NCBI GenBank assembly: GCA_011525685.1
Contig: WYBW01000031.1
Span: 1-47,412 of the forward strand
Origin: Verrucomicrobiia bacterium
Lineage (GTDB): Bacteria; Verrucomicrobiota; Verrucomicrobiia; Limisphaerales; JADLHS01
Direction of reading: 5' to 3'
Length of the DNA stretch: 47,412 bases
The notes under the pieces were generated by a model. It was given only the letters and a program-made list of their open reading frames with translations. It ran no database searches and had not been told where the DNA came from. Of this stretch, positions 1 to 7,725 are shown piece after piece. A program made the translations under genes and the position numbers. Position 1 is the stretch's first letter. Every line of letters starts with the position of its first letter.

Positions 1-556
1 AGGCCGATTCCGCGGTGGTCAGACTGCCGACCGTGGACTGCGGACTGTGGACCGGCAGCGCGGCAACCGCCTCATTCATCAGCGGCTCGATGCCTTCCCC
101 GTGAATGGCCGTCACCGGGAAAACCTTTTCGAAGCCCAGCTCGGCAAATTCCACCACCTGCGGCTCCGCCTGGCTGGTGTCCACCTTGTTCACCGCCACC
201 AACACCGGTTTGCCGCTGCGCCGCAGTCGGTGGGCCACCTCGCGATCCAACGGCACCACGCCCTCCTGCACGTTCACCACCAGAATGATGACGCTCGCGG
301 ATTCAATCGCGAGGTCCACCTGTTCAACCGCGGCCTTGACGATGACATCCGAGGCCTTCTCGCCGCGCAACAAACCGATGCCGCCGGTATCCACAAGGGT
401 GAAGGGTCGCCCCTGCCACTCGGCCTCGGCGCTGATGCGATCGCGCGTCACCCCGGGCTGGTCGTGGACGATGGCGATGCGTCGTCCGACGATGCGGTTG
501 AACAGCGCGGACTTGCCGACATTGGGCCGGCCAACGATGGCGATCAAATCTGACAT
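1..556 (-). CDS. der: Ribosome-assembly GTPase Der (EngA), N-terminal part
   Basis: Der is a double-domain GTPase needed for 50S ribosomal subunit maturation. The reading frame starts at an ATG on the minus strand (first base 556) and runs off the left edge, so about 185 residues of a usually 440-500 residue protein are present. Seen in the translation: G1 GRPNVGKS at residues 7-14, the G2-region Thr in PGVTRD, G3 DTGG near 57-60 and G4 NKVD near 125-128, all belonging to the first G domain. A Gln/Ser/Thr-rich linker towards the second domain begins near the edge. The gene is divergent from the small gene at 692. The fold and name are secure; only the cut-off at the window edge limits the call. 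Confidence 0.93.
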   Translation of the reverse strand, partial: MSDLIAIVGRPNVGKSALFNRIVGRRIAIVHDQPGVTRDRISAEAEWQGRPFTLVDTGGIGLLRGEKASDVIVKAAVEQVDLAIESASVIILVVNVQEGVVPLDREVAHRLRRSGKPVLVAVNKVDTSQAEPQVVEFAELGFEKVFPVTAIHGEGIEPLMNEAVAALPVHSPQSTVGSLTTAESA

Positions 557-691
557 GGCCTCAGATTGACGCAAGCGGACCAGCCGAGAAAGGCAAAAGG
601 CCGCCGTTGTGAGCCAGCAGCGCATGGAAATCGGGGCGCCGGCTTCGTGGGTGGGCTTGTTATTTTCCTTTGCCTCGGTATGGTTCACTCC

Positions 692-931
692 ATGACGCAG
701 AAAGACATCCGGTCCTTGGTTCACTTCCAACCGTTCAAGCCGTTTCGGCTGCGCCTGGTGGACGGCAAGGACCTGCGCGTTCCGCATCCTGATTTTGCGC
801 TCGTGACCGCCGAGTACATCGTGGTGGCCAACGAACTGCCAGGCGGCGTCCCGGGGGAAGTCAACCTCGTGCCGTATGAACGCATTGCGCGCGTGGAAAT
901 GTTGCCGCGCAAGTTGCGCAAGGTCGCGTAA
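692..931 (+). CDS. Small conserved-type hypothetical protein
   Basis: A 79-residue protein starting MTQKDIRSL. The frame is open further upstream (from 566), but those extra codons read as low-quality Arg/Gly-rich sequence, so the internal ATG at 692 is preferred. The core pattern FQPFKPFRLRLVDG followed by VPHPDF and a later Y-E-R-I-ARVE resembles a family of short unnamed proteins common in Planctomycetes and Verrucomicrobia that begin with a similar ARPFRPF motif. No signal peptide, membrane segment or catalytic motif is visible. It is the only gene between der and the remnant at 1052. Function unknown; the protein is probably real, judged from the family resemblance. Confidence 0.6.
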   Translation: MTQKDIRSLVHFQPFKPFRLRLVDGKDLRVPHPDFALVTAEYIVVANELPGGVPGEVNLVPYERIARVEMLPRKLRKVA

Positions 932-1051
932 CAGACTGGCGGCGCAACGGTAAACTGTCCTTCCTCGCTCCAGAGAAGCGGCAACCTTTGGCGCATCCGT
1001 ACCTTTTGCCGATCTTAACATTTTCCTGAATTCGCGGATTCGCTTGTCTTT

Positions 1052-1345
1052 ATGGCGAATGGGACTTTGGGCGCCAACTTCGCCCCGCAATCCGGCCGGG
1101 TGGTCATAGTGGGCGAGGAGCCGCTGCTGGAGGCACTGCCTGCGGCCAGCAATCAGGTGCAACTCCTGCAATACGCCATTCCCGGAAGTGAGGTCTCTCT
1201 GCAAGTGACACCTCATTTGCCGCCAGCGGAATGGCTGCCGTTTGGTCAAAGTGTCCAGACAAATCTGGTTCAGGAAATGGGCACGTTTGCGCCGACAGGA
1301 CCGGGCTTGTTTTTCCGGGCAGCGCGCACGCCGAATAGTCCGTGA
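1052..1345 (+). pseudogene. Probable C-terminal remnant of a secreted protein
   Basis: An open frame of 97 codons with no ribosome-binding site, signal peptide or recognisable N-terminal domain. Its last 40 residues (TNLVQEMGTF...GLFFRAARTP) follow the W/T-N-L ... FFR tail seen at the C-termini of the secreted proteins at 7726 and 41841. I read it as the leftover tail of a larger exported protein, the rest of which is gone. Apart from this, the stretch 932-1381 holds nothing I can identify. It could also be a short orphan gene; confidence is low. Confidence 0.3.
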
Positions 1346-1381
1346 GTTGCCATCGGCGAACAAAACCAAGTCAGGCACGGT

Positions 1382-2641
1382 TCATGGCTGGCAGAACCGC
1401 TCGAAGTTGCCGCCGAACAAGTCCTTCACATCGCGCTCAATCTCGGCGGACGTGACCTGCCAGCCGGTTTGCGCGAGGTCGGAGTACTTTTCCACCAGCA
1501 CCCGGGCGATGATGCGGCGGGAATGTTGCCACTTGTAGATGATCTGCTCCAGCACCCGCGCGTCCGAGTGCTGTGGCGTGAAACTCAATCCGATCAACTC
1601 CAGCCGCATGCGTGTCATCTCCTCAATCAAGTGCGGCACGTTGGTGAACCACCAGCAACCGAACACGTGCAGGTTGCGGAACTTGCGCGCCAGCACGCAC
1701 AGCTCATGCTGGTTCTCCCGCGCCAGCACCGTGACCATGAATTTGTTTTCGGGAAAGCCCGCGCAGAGATTTTGCAGCGCTGTAAGATTGCTCAAGCCCA
1801 CGCCGTCGCCCGCCAGCCGGAGCTGCGGGTTCACCGCGCGCCTCACGCCGGGCATGAGCGCAAACGGCAAACCGAACTCACGGCAATGCGGAAGGACAGC
1901 TTTCTCGATTAACTGCGAAGTTGCGTCCTTGGCGGGAAACACAAAATCCGGCGCGATGGAAACCATCACGTAGGCCGTGTTCATTCGCTTTGTCCAATCG
2001 GCGAGGAAACGCCGGACTTCATCGAAAGTTTTATGATTCAGCGGCGAGGCTTTGACCTTGTAACCCCACCGCGCAAGGCGCGGAGCGGTTTCCGGCCAGT
2101 TGACCAGCAATGGATCAATCCTCAGGCATGCTTGAAACCGCGCGTCGCGGCGATAGCCCTTTTCCCAGACCGGCCGTTCGAGGTCGTCGAAGGGCGAGTT
2201 GGTCATGTAAATCTTCCTCACGCCGGCGAGCTCCATGCAGCGCGTGATGTGTTTGTCCGCGCTCTGAGCCGCAAACCATTTGCGAATGGCGGGCAGGTCG
2301 CGTTTCTTCACGTCCAGCCCAAAGGCGTGCAGCGTCGTGAGCACGCCGCGGCAGGCTTCCGAAATGGGCGAGTGTTCGAGGAAAAGCTGCTTCCAGATGA
2401 GATCGGCCTGTTCAGTCTTTGAGAGCGCCCAGAATTTCTCGTAAGGCACGTCCAAGTGGCGAAAGACCTCGGCCACCAAGTAGTGATAGGTGAGCAATTC
2501 ATCAATGCCCCACAACAGCAACTCGCGGAACTGCGGCGCGTAGAGGTGCGTGTGGATGTCCGGCAAGGCCGTGGACATGACAACACCCTCAATCTGCCTG
2601 GCAAACGGCACGTGCCCGGCCTCCGCGTGAATCGTTTTCAT
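1382..2641 (-). CDS. Uronate isomerase-like amidohydrolase-superfamily protein
   Basis: A 419-residue protein of the metal-dependent TIM-barrel amidohydrolase type most like glucuronate/uronate isomerases, which interconvert aldo- and keto-hexuronates. Seen: an N-terminal DIHTHLY metal-ligand motif near residues 27-33, the WGIDELLTYHYL stretch that in uronate isomerases precedes the substrate region, and a C-terminal half with FGCWWFTN and the regularly spaced helices of the barrel. It is shorter than E. coli UxaC (about 470) and lacks a clearly matching WxGDHYK motif, so the substrate may differ. Such paralogues are common in Verrucomicrobia and Planctomycetes. No partner uronate genes flank it. 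The first ATG (2641) is used; a second in-frame Met lies at residue 22, close before the barrel. Confidence 0.65.
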   Translation of the reverse strand: MKTIHAEAGHVPFARQIEGVVMSTALPDIHTHLYAPQFRELLLWGIDELLTYHYLVAEVFRHLDVPYEKFWALSKTEQADLIWKQLFLEHSPISEACRGVLTTLHAFGLDVKKRDLPAIRKWFAAQSADKHITRCMELAGVRKIYMTNSPFDDLERPVWEKGYRRDARFQACLRIDPLLVNWPETAPRLARWGYKVKASPLNHKTFDEVRRFLADWTKRMNTAYVMVSIAPDFVFPAKDATSQLIEKAVLPHCREFGLPFALMPGVRRAVNPQLRLAGDGVGLSNLTALQNLCAGFPENKFMVTVLARENQHELCVLARKFRNLHVFGCWWFTNVPHLIEEMTRMRLELIGLSFTPQHSDARVLEQIIYKWQHSRRIIARVLVEKYSDLAQTGWQVTSAEIERDVKDLFGGNFERFCQP

Positions 2642-2769
2642 GCTGACCTGACGGTAGGAGGAAACGCGAGCCTCGGCGACAAGAATCTGGCGTCAGCAGG
2701 TGGGGCACGTGATGCCGGGCGCGCCGTTTCCTCCATCAGGCGGCGGCGGCGCGCACGGACTGACGCGCC

Positions 2770-3546
2770 CTAACTTGCAGGCAGTTTCCGCATCAAGCTC
2801 TTCGCCCGCCGCACCCACACGCGGTCCCGCCGACGCTGATAAGCCGGGGCGTGGGGGTCGTCATTCAACACGTCCTGCAACTCCGCGCGAGCCGGCTCGA
2901 TCATGTTTTTGGCGAGGTACAGTTCCGCCAGTTGGACCTTGGCGCGCGGGTAGGAATGATTGGCCGTCACCTGCTGCCAGACTTGAAGCGCCGCGTCAAT
3001 GTCACCCAGGGCGGTGAGTGTTTCGGCCAACGCCATCAACGTGTGACCGTAGTCGTGTTTCGGATTCTCCGCCACGACGCCCTCCAGCAATGGGCGCGCT
3101 TCGTCGGCGCGATTCAACCGCAGCAGGCATTGGCCAAGATGCGCGCGGGTGTCGAGGTCCTGCGGTTCGCGTTCCAGCGCGGCGTGGTAGCAGGCCTCGG
3201 CCTTGGCCAGCTTGCCCTGCTGGAAATAAACGTCTCCCAATTGCGAATAATGATGTGCCTTGTCGAGGTGATGAATCTGCGCCTCCAGTTCCTTGATTCG
3301 CTTCCGGCTTTGCGCGCCCGGCAACTCGAACCCGCGTGTGGCCGGCGCCGCCGCGCGATACACGAAGAAGAAATAGAGAATGGCGCTGATGACGGAGAAA
3401 AAGAAAATGAATACCGCCCAGATCCATTCCCGCCGCCGGATGGCGTCCACGAGCATCCAAATCTGGAAGGCAAATCCGATCAGCAACATGGGGCTGCTGA
3501 TCAGATATTCCCAATAAGTGACATCGGTCAGCAGCGAGGCGAACAT
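2770..3546 (-). CDS. Membrane-anchored TPR protein
   Basis: 258 residues from the ATG at 3546; an alternative start 12 codons upstream gives an unconvincing N-terminus. Two hydrophobic segments (about residues 15-35 and 42-63) enclose the charged WMLVDAIRRREW turn, the layout of the PLDc_N-like transmembrane hairpin. A short coiled region with KRIKELEAQIHHLDKA follows. Then come at least four tetratricopeptide units, recognisable from the A.A...YH.AL..EP, A..LL..V.AENP and A..VWQQV spacing. It is therefore likely a cytoplasmic-facing scaffold tethered to the inner membrane. It stands alone, divergent from the glycosylase at 3624. The partner protein is unknown. Confidence 0.65.
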   Translation of the reverse strand: MFASLLTDVTYWEYLISSPMLLIGFAFQIWMLVDAIRRREWIWAVFIFFFSVISAILYFFFVYRAAAPATRGFELPGAQSRKRIKELEAQIHHLDKAHHYSQLGDVYFQQGKLAKAEACYHAALEREPQDLDTRAHLGQCLLRLNRADEARPLLEGVVAENPKHDYGHTLMALAETLTALGDIDAALQVWQQVTANHSYPRAKVQLAELYLAKNMIEPARAELQDVLNDDPHAPAYQRRRDRVWVRRAKSLMRKLPAS

Positions 3547-3623
3547 GGGCGGCAGCCTACTTTCGCCTGCGTCTCCTCGCAATCAAACTTTGCCGGCTCG
3601 CCGGCTGATGTTACAACGCGGCG

Positions 3624-4415
3624 GTGTCCAAACCCGTTCCACCATCAAAACCGGCGGGCGCGACGGTTCGGATCCGGTCGCGACTGCGGCAGGCCTACCG
3701 TCTGATGCGCGCACGGCACGGTCACCTGGGATGGTGGCCGGGCGAAACGCCGTTCGAGGTTTGTGTGGGCGCCATCCTCACCCAGAACACCAGTTGGACC
3801 CACGTCGAGCGGGCCATCGCCAATCTCAAATCGGTGGGCGTGCTGGAGCCGGGGAAACTCTTTGCCCTGCCGGAAACCAGACTGGCGGAACTCATCCGCC
3901 CGGCCGGCTATTTCAACGTGAAGGCGCGGCGCTTGCGCGCGTTCCTGCGGGTGCTCGTCGAAGGATGTGGCGGCGACCTGGACCGGTTGTTCGCGGGCGC
4001 GACTGCCAAGGTTCGCGAGCGCCTGCTGGCCATCCACGGCATCGGTCCGGAAACAGCGGACAGCATGTTGCTCTACGCCGGCGGCCATCACAGCTTCGTG
4101 ATTGACGCTTACACCAAGCGAATCTTTTTCCGCCACGGCTGGTGCCAGGCCAACGCGGACTACGATCAACTCAAACGTTTGTGCGAGGCTTCGCTCAATC
4201 GGAAGGCGCCGCCTGCGCGGTTGGATTACTGGCAGGATTATCACGCGCAGCTCGTGATGGTGGGCAAGGACTTTTGCCGACCGCGTTTGCCGCGATGTGA
4301 ACAATGCCCTCTCCGGCCGCTCTTGCCGCCGCCGGAACGGACTGATTCGCAGGATTATTCCCATCGCAGACCGCCGTCCCACCGGTCAAGAGACTCAAAA
4401 CACGCCTTGTTTTAG
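3624..4415 (+). CDS. MagIII-like DNA-3-methyladenine glycosylase (HhH-GPD family)
   Basis: 263 residues with the helix-hairpin-helix GPD fold of base-excision repair. The helix-hairpin-helix is HGIGPETADSML at 138-149 and the general-base Asp is D161 in VIDAYTKR. The N-terminal half (WWPGETPFE..VGAILTQNT) matches the pattern I recall for Helicobacter pylori MagIII more closely than E. coli Nth. At the position of the Nth catalytic Lys there is Glu (E143), as in MagIII, which predicts a monofunctional alkyl-base glycosylase without lyase activity. C218, C225 and C228 follow the Fe-S spacing of the family, but the fourth ligand is replaced by Leu (L234). The last 25 residues are basic and probably unstructured. 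It is upstream of, but not clearly in an operon with, the mannosyltransferase. Confidence 0.75.
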   Translation: MSKPVPPSKPAGATVRIRSRLRQAYRLMRARHGHLGWWPGETPFEVCVGAILTQNTSWTHVERAIANLKSVGVLEPGKLFALPETRLAELIRPAGYFNVKARRLRAFLRVLVEGCGGDLDRLFAGATAKVRERLLAIHGIGPETADSMLLYAGGHHSFVIDAYTKRIFFRHGWCQANADYDQLKRLCEASLNRKAPPARLDYWQDYHAQLVMVGKDFCRPRLPRCEQCPLRPLLPPPERTDSQDYSHRRPPSHRSRDSKHALF

Positions 4416-4457
4416 GGCATTTCATCGGCTATCTATCTGCGGACCTGCGGGCGAGCC

Positions 4458-5255
4458 ATGAACCGAACTCTCATCGTGATGCCGACGTACAATGAGCGGG
4501 AGAATCTCCCGCGCATGACGGAACGGCTGCGCGCGCTGCCGGTCAAGGTGGACCTGCTGGTCGTGGACGACAACTCGCCGGACGGCACCGGCAAACTGGC
4601 CGACGAACTCGCGGCGAAACATCCGGAGGTTCACGTCATTCACCGCGCCGAGAAGAATGGGCTGGGCCGCGCCTACATCGCCGGTTTCAAGTGGGCGTTG
4701 GAACGCGGTTACGATTTCATCTTCGAGATGGACGGGGACTTCTCGCACAACCCGGATGACATCCCGGCTTTTCTCGGCGCCGCCCAGGACGCCGACCTCG
4801 TGCTTGGGTCTCGTTACGTCAACGGCATCCGGATCATGAACTGGCCCTTGAGCCGCCTGATGCTGAGCAAGAGCGCCGCGACCTATGTTCATGTCATCAC
4901 CGGGATGCCCTTCACGGATCCCACCGGAGGCTATAAGTGTTTCCGACGCCGCTCACTGGAGGCCATTGACCTTGATGGCGTCCGCTCGAACGGTTACAGC
5001 TTTCAGATTGAGCTGACCCACAAGCTTTGGCGCCAAGGCTACAAGATCGTGGAGGTGCCGATCATTTTCACTGAGCGCGTGCAAGGCCACTCCAAGATGT
5101 CGGGCCACATCGTGCGCGAGGCGCTGATCATGGTCTGGCGGCTCTGGATCCAAAACGGCTGTCGCCGCTCGCCTCGAGGAACACCGGTAGCTTCGCAGCC
5201 TGCCGAGGCGAATCGCAAACCGACCGCCTCCCGGGCGCCGAGCACCACGGCTTGA
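4458..5255 (+). CDS. Polyprenol-phosphate mannosyltransferase-like GT2
   Basis: 265 residues of the DPM1-type glycosyltransferase family 2, which transfers mannose (or a related hexose) from the nucleotide sugar to a polyprenyl phosphate at the inner membrane. Visible motifs, in order: MPTYNERENL at the N-terminus, VVDDNSPDGTG at 36-46, GLGRAYIAGFKWAL, the metal/donor site EMDGDFSHNP near 90-99, GSRYVNG, DPTGGYKCFRR and IIFTERVQGHSKM. There is no C-terminal GtrA-like membrane domain, so it is the single-domain soluble form. The last 35 residues are low-complexity. It lies 36 bases before the FMN reductase and both may share a transcript. The acceptor lipid and sugar cannot be read from sequence. 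Confidence 0.85.
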   Translation: MNRTLIVMPTYNERENLPRMTERLRALPVKVDLLVVDDNSPDGTGKLADELAAKHPEVHVIHRAEKNGLGRAYIAGFKWALERGYDFIFEMDGDFSHNPDDIPAFLGAAQDADLVLGSRYVNGIRIMNWPLSRLMLSKSAATYVHVITGMPFTDPTGGYKCFRRRSLEAIDLDGVRSNGYSFQIELTHKLWRQGYKIVEVPIIFTERVQGHSKMSGHIVREALIMVWRLWIQNGCRRSPRGTPVASQPAEANRKPTASRAPSTTA

Positions 5256-5291
5256 CGTTGCCACGGAACGGGGCTTCGGTAGAATCACCCC

Positions 5292-5843
5292 ATGATCACC
5301 ATTGTCGTTGGAACCAACCGCCCCGGGAGCAACAGTCGCAAGATTGCCCGCCACCTCGAAGAGATCTACACGGAACTCAAGGTGACTTGGCGCGAGCTCG
5401 ACCTGGCCCAGTTGCCGCCCGAGATTTTTTCGCCGGCCTCCTACGCGGAGAAACCCAGGTCCTTTGAGCCGTTTTCCGACGGCGTGCTCGAATCGTCGGG
5501 TTTGCACGTGGTGGTGCCGGAGTACAACGGCAGCGTACCCGGTGTGCTCAAGTATTTCATAGACATGCTCAAGTTCCCGGAAAGCTTCGAGCGCCGGCCC
5601 GTGTGTTTCACCGGGCTGGCGGCGGGCATCTGGGGCGCGCTGCGGCCCGTCGAGCAACTTCAGGCCATTTTCGGTTATCGCAACGCCTACCTTTATCCCG
5701 AGCGCGTTTTCCTGCCTCAAATCAACAACCTGCTGGATGCGGACGGACGGCTCAAAGACATCGAACTGCTGGGCCGGTTGAAGAAACAGGCCGCGGGCTT
5801 TGCCGCCTTTGTGGAAAGCGTGAAGGGAATCAGACTTCGCTGA
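5292..5843 (+). CDS. NADPH-dependent FMN reductase family protein
   Basis: 183 residues with a flavodoxin-like fold. The phosphate-binding loop is GTNRPGSNSRKIA at residues 7-19, and the second flavin loop contains PEYNGSVPGVLKYFID near 77-92, the hallmark of the NAD(P)H:FMN/quinone reductase family (ArsH, ChrR, SsuE relatives). It should use FMN to transfer hydride to a quinone, azo compound or flavin in the cytoplasm. The exact substrate cannot be assigned and no metal-resistance gene is adjacent. The start ATG is preceded by a GGTAGAA stretch at usable distance. Confidence 0.85.
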   Translation: MITIVVGTNRPGSNSRKIARHLEEIYTELKVTWRELDLAQLPPEIFSPASYAEKPRSFEPFSDGVLESSGLHVVVPEYNGSVPGVLKYFIDMLKFPESFERRPVCFTGLAAGIWGALRPVEQLQAIFGYRNAYLYPERVFLPQINNLLDADGRLKDIELLGRLKKQAAGFAAFVESVKGIRLR

Positions 5844-5930
5844 TCCACGCATTGCACGACCGTCCATCCGGGTTCACTCGCGCCCTGCCTTGCAAGTGCT
5901 AGTGTCTTCAGGCGTCAATCGTGTTCAGGT

Positions 5931-6092
5931 TCACTCCCAATCGTGGGCGGTTGGCTCGTCCTGAATGACGCGGTAAAGGCGTTGCGGGCCGGAGGCGATG
6001 GTGTCGGTGAACTGGCAGCCTTGGTCGCCCAGAGTCAAGGTTTGCCAATTCGTCCAGTCCCCACGGATTTGTGGCGGGATGGAAATCTCGCT
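5931..6092 (-). pseudogene. C-terminal tail remnant of a secreted protein
   Basis: Between the FMN reductase and the lipoprotein, the minus strand holds 53 open codons ending in TGA at 5931. They read DWTNWQTLTLGDQG, then QFTDT, then PQRLYRV. This is the W..L......F.D.......R.YR tail shared with the proteins at 7726 and 41841. A stop codon lies directly upstream in frame (6093-6095) and there is no start codon or ribosome-binding site, so the rest of the gene is missing. The remainder of 5844-6141 holds nothing else I recognise. Confidence 0.4.
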
Positions 6093-6141
6093 TTACATCC
6101 GGAGGGCAGGGGTTAAGCTGGCGCAGCAACTTAGAGAACTT

Positions 6142-6582
6142 ATGAAAAAACCCGTCTCTCTCCTCGGTGCGGTCCTCCTGCTTGGTTTGCTGGCTTCCGG
6201 TTGTGCCGGCCCGGAAAAGAAACTCGGCCGCGGCCTGAGCAACATGTACGAAATCGTCCGCTGGGGTGACATGCGTCGCACCATCGAACAGACGACGTTG
6301 TTTGAATCGAAGGACGCCACCTACGCCACCGGCATGGTGCGCGGCTTCAATCGCAGCATGGCCCGGTTCGGCATCGGGTTGTATGAAACCATCACCTTCC
6401 CGATTCCTTCCTACGATCCCATCGCCACGAGCTATCTGACACCTCACGTCGTCTATCCCGACAATTACAAACCCCGCATGTTGGCGGACTCACTGTTCGC
6501 CACGGATACCACGATCGGTTTCAGCGGCGGCGATGTGGCCCCGAACGTCCCCGGCAGCCGGTTCCGCATCTTCGACAACTAA
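6142..6582 (+). CDS. TIGR04073-like exosortase-associated lipoprotein
   Basis: 146 residues. The N-terminus is a lipoprotein signal: MKKP, a hydrophobic core of Leu/Ala/Gly, and the lipobox LASGC with the lipidated Cys at 21. The mature part begins KLGRGLSN, and later has a second RG..R (MVRGFNRSMAR) followed by GLYETITFPIPSYDP. This fits the small putative exosortase-associated family TIGR04073 found in Verrucomicrobia and Lentisphaerae; its biochemical role is not known. The open frame extends 48 codons upstream, but only the ATG at 6142 gives a signal peptide. Two hairpins follow the stop, the second being a strong terminator. No exosortase gene is in the window. Confidence 0.65.
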   Translation: MKKPVSLLGAVLLLGLLASGCAGPEKKLGRGLSNMYEIVRWGDMRRTIEQTTLFESKDATYATGMVRGFNRSMARFGIGLYETITFPIPSYDPIATSYLTPHVVYPDNYKPRMLADSLFATDTTIGFSGGDVAPNVPGSRFRIFDN

Positions 6583-6606
6583 TCGGCTCTTCGGAGCCGA
6601 CCAATC

Positions 6607-6636
6607 GCGCCAACATTCCGGTGTTGGCGCTTTTTT
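6607..6636 (+). terminator. Rho-independent terminator after the lipoprotein gene
   Basis: A perfect 9-bp stem GCGCCAACA/TGTTGGCGC with a 6-base loop (TTCCGG) is followed at once by six T residues. A second hairpin, TCGGCTC/GAGCCGA with a TTCG tetraloop, lies at 6583-6600 directly after the stop codon. The T-run touches the GTG start of ispE, so ispE needs its own promoter or readthrough. Confidence 0.9.
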
Positions 6637-7524
6637 GTGCCTGTGACGCTCGAAAAGTCATCGCCCTGCAAGGTCAATCTCCTGCTGAACATCCTCGGCC
6701 GGAGGGCTGACGGCTTCCACGAACTGGAAACCGTCATGCATCCGGTCAATCTTTGCGACCGGTTGGTTTTTGAGCGCGGCTCGCACGGCGTGGAGTTGAC
6801 GTGCAGCGACCCTGGCTTGCCAACGGGGACGGACAACCTCGTCCATCGGGCGGCGTCGGCGTTTCTGCGCGCGGCCCAAATCCCGGAGGGCGTCCGGGTG
6901 CGGCTCGACAAGCGCATCCCTCTGGCCGCGGGCTTGGGAGGCGGCAGTGGCAACGCCGCCACCACCTTGCTGGGCATGAACGAATTCTTTGGTCACCCGC
7001 TGTCGCCCGCCACCCTGGTCGAACTCGCCGCCGCCCTCGGTTCGGACGTGCCCTTCTTCCTGCAGAGCCAGCCCGCGCTGGCCACGGGTCGCGGCGAGAT
7101 CATCCAGCCGCTTGATCCATTCCCCGCCCTGCGCGGAACGGCCTGGTTGCTGATCCACCCGGGATTCGGGATTGCCACAGCGTGGGCTTACCGCAGCCTG
7201 GCCCGCTTTCCCTCGGCGCTGAAGGGCGAACCAGGCCGGGCACAAAGGCTCATCGCGCTTCTACAAACCAGTGAATTGTCCGCCGCCGCCAGCCAGTTCT
7301 ACAACGCCCTGGAAGCGCCCGCTCTGGAAAAATTTCCCCTGCTCGCCTTGTATCAGGAATTCCTGCGCGCGAACGGTGCCGCGGCGGCCCTCATGTCCGG
7401 CAGCGGTTCGACGACGTTCGCGATTGCCCGAAGCGTGACCGAAGCGGAAGTGTTGAGGGAGAAATTCAACGGCAGGTTTGGTTCAAAGACTTGGACCGCG
7501 GTGATCCCGGTGGACGGCGAGTGA
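6637..7524 (+). CDS. ispE: 4-diphosphocytidyl-2-C-methyl-D-erythritol kinase
   Basis: 295 residues of the GHMP kinase family. It phosphorylates CDP-methylerythritol in the MEP route to isopentenyl diphosphate. Visible: the N-terminal SPCKVNLLLNILGRRADGFH motif (substrate Lys and the GFH loop), the ATP-binding glycine-rich loop PLAAGLGGGSGNAAT near 91-105, the catalytic-Asp stretch GSDVPFFL near 132-139, and the C-terminal ALMSGSGSTTF loop. Length is typical (280-310). The start is a GTG at 6637 directly after a terminator T-run; a second GTG two codons on is possible. The tight packing suggests that the promoter lies within or before the terminator region. Confidence 0.93.
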   Translation: MPVTLEKSSPCKVNLLLNILGRRADGFHELETVMHPVNLCDRLVFERGSHGVELTCSDPGLPTGTDNLVHRAASAFLRAAQIPEGVRVRLDKRIPLAAGLGGGSGNAATTLLGMNEFFGHPLSPATLVELAAALGSDVPFFLQSQPALATGRGEIIQPLDPFPALRGTAWLLIHPGFGIATAWAYRSLARFPSALKGEPGRAQRLIALLQTSELSAAASQFYNALEAPALEKFPLLALYQEFLRANGAAAALMSGSGSTTFAIARSVTEAEVLREKFNGRFGSKTWTAVIPVDGE

Positions 7525-7725
7525 AAGCCGCCATACCGCGGCGCGGGCACATCTCAATTTCATGCAATCGGTTTCGACTGCCTGTGGTCGCCAGGCCGGG
7601 CCGAACGCCGGACAGGCGGCGTGCCAGCCGCCTCTCCGGTGGAGCGGGATGCATGCCCCCAAAACTGGGCATGGCGAATGGCGGCGGCGGATGTATGCTC
7701 CGTAAAACGCCTGACTTGCTTTGCC

